Position numbers and translations under genes: made by a program
Notes under the pieces: generated by a model
Database searches by the model: none
Told to the model about the DNA's origin: nothing
Seen by the model: only the letters and a program-made list of their open reading frames with translations
NCBI GenBank assembly: GCA_900696485.1
Contig: CAADGG010000019.1
Span: forward strand, 1-46,684
Reading direction: 5' to 3'
Length of the DNA stretch: 46,684 nt
From: an uncultured Pseudomonadota bacterium
Lineage (GTDB): Bacteria > Myxococcota_A > UBA9160 > PR03
Part shown: piece by piece, positions 42,900 to 46,684 of the stretch
How the letters are laid out: each line of letters starts with the position of its first letter
Position numbering within the stretch: the first letter of the stretch is position 1

Positions 42900-44138
42900 G
42901 TGCTCGACCTGCTGCTGACGACGGCCCAGACGCTACGCGCGCACGCCTTCCGCTTCGCGTTGACGTCGCTCGGCGTCACGTGGGGCACGATGATGCTGAT
43001 CTACCTCACCGCGTCGGTGACCGGCATCGACCGCCATTTCTCGCGTGAGATCGCCGAGGTGGGCCCGCGCATCGTGTGGCTGTTCCCGGGCGTCGTGATC
43101 AAGGATCGCGTCGGCGAACGCGGCGCCCGCAGCGTCGAACTCGAGCGCGAGGACGTCGAGCGGATCGCAACGCTGCGCAGCGTCGAGCACGCGGCGCCGA
43201 ATCCTGCGCTGTGGTCCTCCGTGGTGCGCGGCGGCGGACGCACGCGTCTGTTCACCGTGTACGGGGTGGCCGCCGAGTCCGCCGCGATCCGCAACCTCGA
43301 GCCCGAACGCGGGCGGTTCCCGGGGCCGACGGACGTGGCGCGCGGCGCACGCGTCGCGTTCCTCGGCCACGCGGCGGCCCGGCGACTGTTCGGCCGCGCC
43401 GATCCGATCGGTCGGACGTTGCAGATCGAATCGCTGCGCTTCCGCGTGATCGGCGTCGCGCGCGCGAAGGGAGACCAGTTGATCAACATGGGCGGCCAGG
43501 ACGACAAGGCGATCTACGTGCCGCACACCACCGTCCAGCGCTGGTTCCGGCACGAGCAGCCGTTCGAGGCGCTGGTCTTCGCCCCGCACGCCGCCGAGCA
43601 CAGCCGGGAGGCGATCGCGCAGGTCCGGGCGCTGACCGGCCTGCATCATGATTTCGCGCCGGATCTCGAGACGGCGCTGTCGTTCGTGAACATCCAGGAC
43701 ATCCTCGCGATCGTGAAGAACATCGGGCGCGGGCTGCGCGTGTTCCTGATCGCCGCCGGACTCGTGACGATGCTCGTCGGGGCCGTCGGGATCATGAACA
43801 TCATGCTGGTCGTCGTCGCCGAACGGCGTCGCGAGATCGGACTGCGCCAGGCGCTCGGCGCCCGCCGTCGCGACATCTTCCGGCAGTTCCTCGCCGAGAC
43901 GCTGGCGGTGTGCCTGCTCTCCGGGCTCGCCGGCGCCGGCCTCGGCGCCGCGGCCGTGCTGGCGATGGCGAGCTGGATCCGGCGCAGCGGCTCCGACTTC
44001 ACGTCGCCGCCCGAGCTGTCGATCACGACCGCCGCGGCCGTCACCGGCGCGCTGGTCGCCGTCGGCGTCGCCGCCGGCATCCTGCCCGCACTGCGCGCGG
44101 CCCGCGTCGACCCGGCGGAGGCGCTGCGCTCGGCCTAG
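42900..44138 (+). CDS. MacB/FtsX-type permease, second copy
   Basis: 412 residues, GTG start 6 bp after the first permease. Helix 1 (FRFALTSLGVTWGTMMLIYLTAS), periplasmic domain, then three helices with the loop VAERRREIGLRQALGARRRDIFRQFLAE. Only moderate similarity to the first copy is apparent by eye, so the pair is paralogous rather than a recent duplication. It closes the adaptor-ATPase-permease-permease operon. Confidence 0.9.
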   Translation: MLDLLLTTAQTLRAHAFRFALTSLGVTWGTMMLIYLTASVTGIDRHFSREIAEVGPRIVWLFPGVVIKDRVGERGARSVELEREDVERIATLRSVEHAAPNPALWSSVVRGGGRTRLFTVYGVAAESAAIRNLEPERGRFPGPTDVARGARVAFLGHAAARRLFGRADPIGRTLQIESLRFRVIGVARAKGDQLINMGGQDDKAIYVPHTTVQRWFRHEQPFEALVFAPHAAEHSREAIAQVRALTGLHHDFAPDLETALSFVNIQDILAIVKNIGRGLRVFLIAAGLVTMLVGAVGIMNIMLVVVAERRREIGLRQALGARRRDIFRQFLAETLAVCLLSGLAGAGLGAAAVLAMASWIRRSGSDFTSPPELSITTAAAVTGALVAVGVAAGILPALRAARVDPAEALRSA

Positions 44139-44243
44139 CGGCCCGCCGGACTCGGAGGATTCGTCCGCCGCGTACCCCCCGACATCGGCCGCCTGATCGC
44201 CACCCTCTCCGTCGAGGCGCCGAGGGGAAGGAGAGCGGATCCA

Positions 44244-44349
44244 TTTTCACGAATCAGTGGTCGCCGTAGCCACTTTTCAGGAGTAGGAACGGTTTTTCAC
44301 GAAACGATGGCTTCAGAAGCCATTCCCAGGGCCTGTGACCGTTTTTCAG
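44244..44349. repeat. 50-bp tandem repeat with a conserved hairpin
   Basis: TTTTCAC starts at 44244 and 44294, and TTTTCAG at 44343, a period of 49-50 bp. Each full unit continues CGAA and then a hairpin at the same place: AGTGG...CCACT (44256-44274) in the first, ATGGCTTCAGAAGCCAT (44306-44322) in the second. The stems differ in sequence but both pair. The rest of the 44139-44492 gap holds no gene I can support; only a short plus-strand stretch near 44440-44500 reads YVIDQRHKVITEGG and is not identified. Confidence 0.55.
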
Positions 44350-44492
44350 GACCGGTGCCTCCCTGACGCAGCTGTTCCGGCGGGCTGCGCCGCCCTGATC
44401 GAGGCCTACAGTCTGCCGGTTCCCCTCCCGCACCGGCACCTACGTGATCGACCAGCGCCACAAGGTGATCACAGAGGGCGGCTGGCGGTTGC

Positions 44493-45173
44493 TCACGCCC
44501 CGCCACACTCGAGGGTCATCTCACCTTCGCCCTCAAATGGGAAGGACTCGATCTCGCGGTCCTCAAGCGTCTGCCACACGTGGGCCGCAGGCGGCATCAA
44601 TCGGCAGGCACAGAAAAGAGCACCTCTGACCAGCGTGGCAGTGCGCTGCTGCGTGACCCTCAGCATCTCCATGCGGTTCTCATTGACGTACTGGAACCTC
44701 GTTGCTTCGTCCGGAAAACACAGTTCGTTCGCCGCATCGAGATCCTCGCGGAGATATTCAAGCTGCGTGCCGAGCCTTTTGAGCTCCAGTGCTGTCCGGG
44801 CCGCGTCACCAAGCGCTGCGGCGACGCAGATCCCGAGGCCCACGGGACCCGTGCTCTCCCGATCGATCAAGTTGATCGGGTCTCCCAGGACGTTGCCGTA
44901 GAGGTTTGGATCCACACCTGCAAACCGGATCGGATCCTTGCTCGTCCACCGCCCGACCCGCGGGTCGTAGTCCCGCGCGCCGAAGCGCACGAGGCCGGTG
45001 TCGATGTCCACGAGCCCGCCCGCGAAGCCGAACGGCTGGAACCCCGGGTTGGTGTCCTGCGTGACGACACCGGTCGTCGCGTTCACCACCAGCCGCACGC
45101 TCCCCACCTGGTCGGACAGGATCCGGTAGGTGGTGCCGTCCTTCACCAACAGGTCAGGTTGAGACACGCCCAC
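44493..45173 (-). CDS. Orphan RHS tip with unknown C-terminal domain
   Basis: 226 residues from GTG 45173. Residues 15-95 repeat the RHS core end ([16 protein letters not shown], then [17 protein letters not shown] and [15 protein letters not shown]), so it is a displaced tip copied from the main gene. It lacks the DAWGNP segment. The C-terminal 125 residues (from about 100) differ entirely from the main tip; they have a helical, charged region and Cys in LFCACR, and resemble no toxin I recognise. No ribosome site is obvious and no immunity gene follows. Such orphan tips serve as reservoirs that can recombine onto the main RHS gene. Confidence 0.75.
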   Translation of the reverse strand: MGVSQPDLLVKDGTTYRILSDQVGSVRLVVNATTGVVTQDTNPGFQPFGFAGGLVDIDTGLVRFGARDYDPRVGRWTSKDPIRFAGVDPNLYGNVLGDPINLIDRESTGPVGLGICVAAALGDAARTALELKRLGTQLEYLREDLDAANELCFPDEATRFQYVNENRMEMLRVTQQRTATLVRGALFCACRLMPPAAHVWQTLEDREIESFPFEGEGEMTLECGGA

Positions 45174-46300
45174 GGTGATCTAGATATTCGAGAGCCAAGA
45201 GACCGGCGACCCACCCGTTCGCGATCGCTGTCATCTGGTAGAGGGGAGCCGTAGAGCTTATCGCGATCTGGTGGCCGACGAGCGGCGCCACTGCGACAGC
45301 TCCGAGGGTGGCCGCTAGGTATGCGAGGTCTCCCCTAGGCAACCGAAGGAAGGCCAAGACACTAGCGATGGCCGAGAACGCCGCCCAGAAGCCGCTGACG
45401 ATCTCGCCCGTCGTCCATGGCGCAGCGAGTTGGGCAACTACGTAGCTCTGAATCGGCTCTGGTAGAGATCGCGTCAGTCGCAGATCGAGGGCCGCAGCGG
45501 CTATGGCCGACAACCATTGCACAGCGATTCCCAGGCGAATCGCGGTCACATGCTTCCCGTATCTCTCGTTCATCGATCTCCCTGAGAGTCGGCCATAGCT
45601 GGGGGAAGCCCTACGGCCAGCGACGGTGCCGTTGCATCGGAGCGACGGGGCCAGAAGGAACTCCGGTCGGAGCTGGCGCAGGTGGTGCCCCCACGTCTGC
45701 CGGGCAACTATTCGGGTTCCCAGACGGAGAAGGTAGATAGTGAAACGGAATCGGTGGCGGGACCGGGCCTAGTGGGTCCGGGTCTTGATAGTCCGGTATC
45801 CCGTCGCCATCGGAATCGGCCGGGCTCCCGTGCGGCGCGGGGAAGTGGGGGTTCGGGTCTCTCCAGTCCTCCAGCCCGTCGCCGTCGCTATCGCGGTTCT
45901 CGTCTCGGTTAAGCGGAGGTGGCGTGAAGAGATCCGAGAGAAGCCTTCTCAGGGTCGGAATCAGGTACTGGCCGCTGGGATCTATCATGTTCACTGGATC
46001 GCTCATCACGTATCCGAAAAGGTTGGCATCGTTGCCGCTAAAGCCGATCGGATCCTTGCTCGTCCACCGCCCGACCCGCGGGTCGTAGTCCCGCGCCCCG
46101 AAGCGCACGAGCCCCGTGTCGAGGTCCATGAGGCCGCCCGCGAAGCGAAACGGCTGGAAGTCCGGCGGGCCAGTCACGTAGGTCGGGTTGCCCCACGCGT
46201 CGTAGTCGATGCGCTGGGCGATGGCACCCGTGTCGGCGTTCACGACAAGCCGCACGCTCCCGACCTGGTCGGAGAGGATCCGGTAGGTGACGCCGCTCTT
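44928..46300. repeat. Direct repeat shared by the RHS main gene and orphan tip
   Basis: About 110 bp from 44928 and from 46046 are near-identical (offset 1118 bp), covering the [12 protein letters not shown] codons. A second block, 45090-45150 against about 46240-46300, covers [15 protein letters not shown]. Between the blocks the orphan copy is shorter by about a dozen codons. These are the sequences through which recombination could swap tips. Confidence 0.75.
45154..45573 (-). CDS. Small membrane protein, possible immunity protein
   Basis: 139 residues with about four hydrophobic spans (near 10-28, 46-70, 80-98, 108-128). AGGGAGAT lies just upstream of the ATG. It sits directly behind the main RHS gene and overlaps the start of the orphan tip by 20 bp, the position of an immunity gene. 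A membrane protein would suit protection against a membrane-acting tip, but no family is recognised. Function is inference from position. Confidence 0.6.
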   Translation of the reverse strand: MNERYGKHVTAIRLGIAVQWLSAIAAAALDLRLTRSLPEPIQSYVVAQLAAPWTTGEIVSGFWAAFSAIASVLAFLRLPRGDLAYLAATLGAVAVAPLVGHQIAISSTAPLYQMTAIANGWVAGLLALEYLDHRGRVST

Positions 46301-46684
46301 GATCATGGAGTCCGGCACGTTCGCCCGCGTCGCGTAGACGAAGCGCGAGACGACGTCGTTGCTCGCGTCCAGCTCCGCCACGATCCGCAGTTGGTCCCCG
46401 TACAGGAACCCCTGCACCGGCTGCGGCGTCGCGGGGGGCGTGCACGGCGCCGGGCAGACCTTCTTCGCGACCCTTCGGTTCTGCCCGTCGATCCCGTACT
46501 CGATCTGCTCGGCGTCCGGGAGGACGACGCTGCGCAGGTTGCCGAGCGCGTCGTAGGCGTAGGTCGTCGTGCCGCTCGCGTCGGTGCTGGTCTCGAGGTC
46601 GCCGGCGGCGCTGTAGGTGTAGCTGGTGCCGGCGTAGCTGAGCAGCCGGTCCTGGTCGTCGTAGACGGCGATCGACGGGCCGGC
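45611..46684 (-). CDS. RHS repeat protein, C-terminal part (runs off the right edge)
   Basis: The last 357 residues; the frame is open to the window end. YD repeats at the start (TTTYAYDALGNLRSV, IEYGIDGQNRRVAKK), then the RHS-associated core [20 protein letters not shown] with GYVMSDPVNMIDPSG, after which the tip diverges. The tip (about 120 residues) is Pro-rich and carries two TSP3-like calcium loops (DSDGDGLEDWRDPNP, DSDGDGIPDYQDPDP), with no nuclease or other toxin motif that I recognise. The RHS shell would enclose or display this tip outside the cell. Confidence 0.88.
   Translation of the reverse strand, partial: AGPSIAVYDDQDRLLSYAGTSYTYSAAGDLETSTDASGTTTYAYDALGNLRSVVLPDAEQIEYGIDGQNRRVAKKVCPAPCTPPATPQPVQGFLYGDQLRIVAELDASNDVVSRFVYATRANVPDSMIKSGVTYRILSDQVGSVRLVVNADTGAIAQRIDYDAWGNPTYVTGPPDFQPFRFAGGLMDLDTGLVRFGARDYDPRVGRWTSKDPIGFSGNDANLFGYVMSDPVNMIDPSGQYLIPTLRRLLSDLFTPPPLNRDENRDSDGDGLEDWRDPNPHFPAPHGSPADSDGDGIPDYQDPDPLGPVPPPIPFHYLPSPSGNPNSCPADVGAPPAPAPTGVPSGPVAPMQRHRRWP

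Overview
The window is about 68-70% GC (by eye) and reads as a chromosomal contig from a diderm bacterium. Evidence for an outer membrane is a complete Mla lipid-transport set, ExbB/ExbD/TonB proteins, lipoproteins and an RHS locus. The single-chain AceE pyruvate dehydrogenase, CSLREA and PEP-CTERM-like surface protein, GldA/F/G-type ABC genes and RHS style fit a deltaproteobacterial-type lineage (Myxococcota, Binatota or similar). That placement is inference; there is no rRNA gene to settle it.

Layout. 1-4453 is the right end of an integrated element. It holds an inverted repeat built from 9-bp units, an SF3-type helicase, a primase-polymerase, a small gene, an excisionase-like HTH gene, a zinc-ribbon protein of unknown function, 12-bp-spaced repeats, and finally a 45-nt 3' fragment of tRNA-Ala(GGC) that marks the attachment site. 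4547-7969 carries an SDR fused to a membrane domain, an enoyl-CoA hydratase remnant, an MFS carrier and a DsbA-fold isomerase. 8047-14540 is lipA-aceE-aceF-lpd: lipoate synthesis plus the whole pyruvate dehydrogenase complex. A TerC protein then converges on a Ser-rich lipoprotein/DUF4105-like pair. 18028-19524 is an islet with a DUF6932-like/XRE pair resembling a toxin-antitoxin module (the first gene frameshifted), a 181-bp palindromic MITE-like element and tRNA-Lys(TTT).

19572-25835 (minus strand) is one tight operon, serA-purA-mlaF-mlaE-mlaD-mlaA-mlaC. 26373-30789 (plus) is aroA followed by a gldA/F/G-like ABC set. 30808-32146 (minus) is exbB-exbD, divergent from a TonB-like gene that is translationally coupled to a 1035-residue exported protein made of about 38 repeats of roughly 24 residues, each with an EF-hand-like DxxGDGxxD loop. 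Next come a DusB-type tRNA dihydrouridine synthase, a CSLREA right-handed-repeat surface protein whose C-terminal anchor is in another frame, and a MacAB-like export operon with two permeases. The right edge is an RHS locus: the end of a main RHS gene, a small membrane protein (possible immunity protein) and a displaced orphan RHS tip.

Most interesting: the split NrS-1-like replication module with its att region, the giant Ca-loop repeat protein coupled to TonB, the frameshifted DUF6932/XRE pair beside the palindromic element, the RHS orphan tip, and a 50-bp tandem repeat whose copies keep a hairpin despite different stem sequences.
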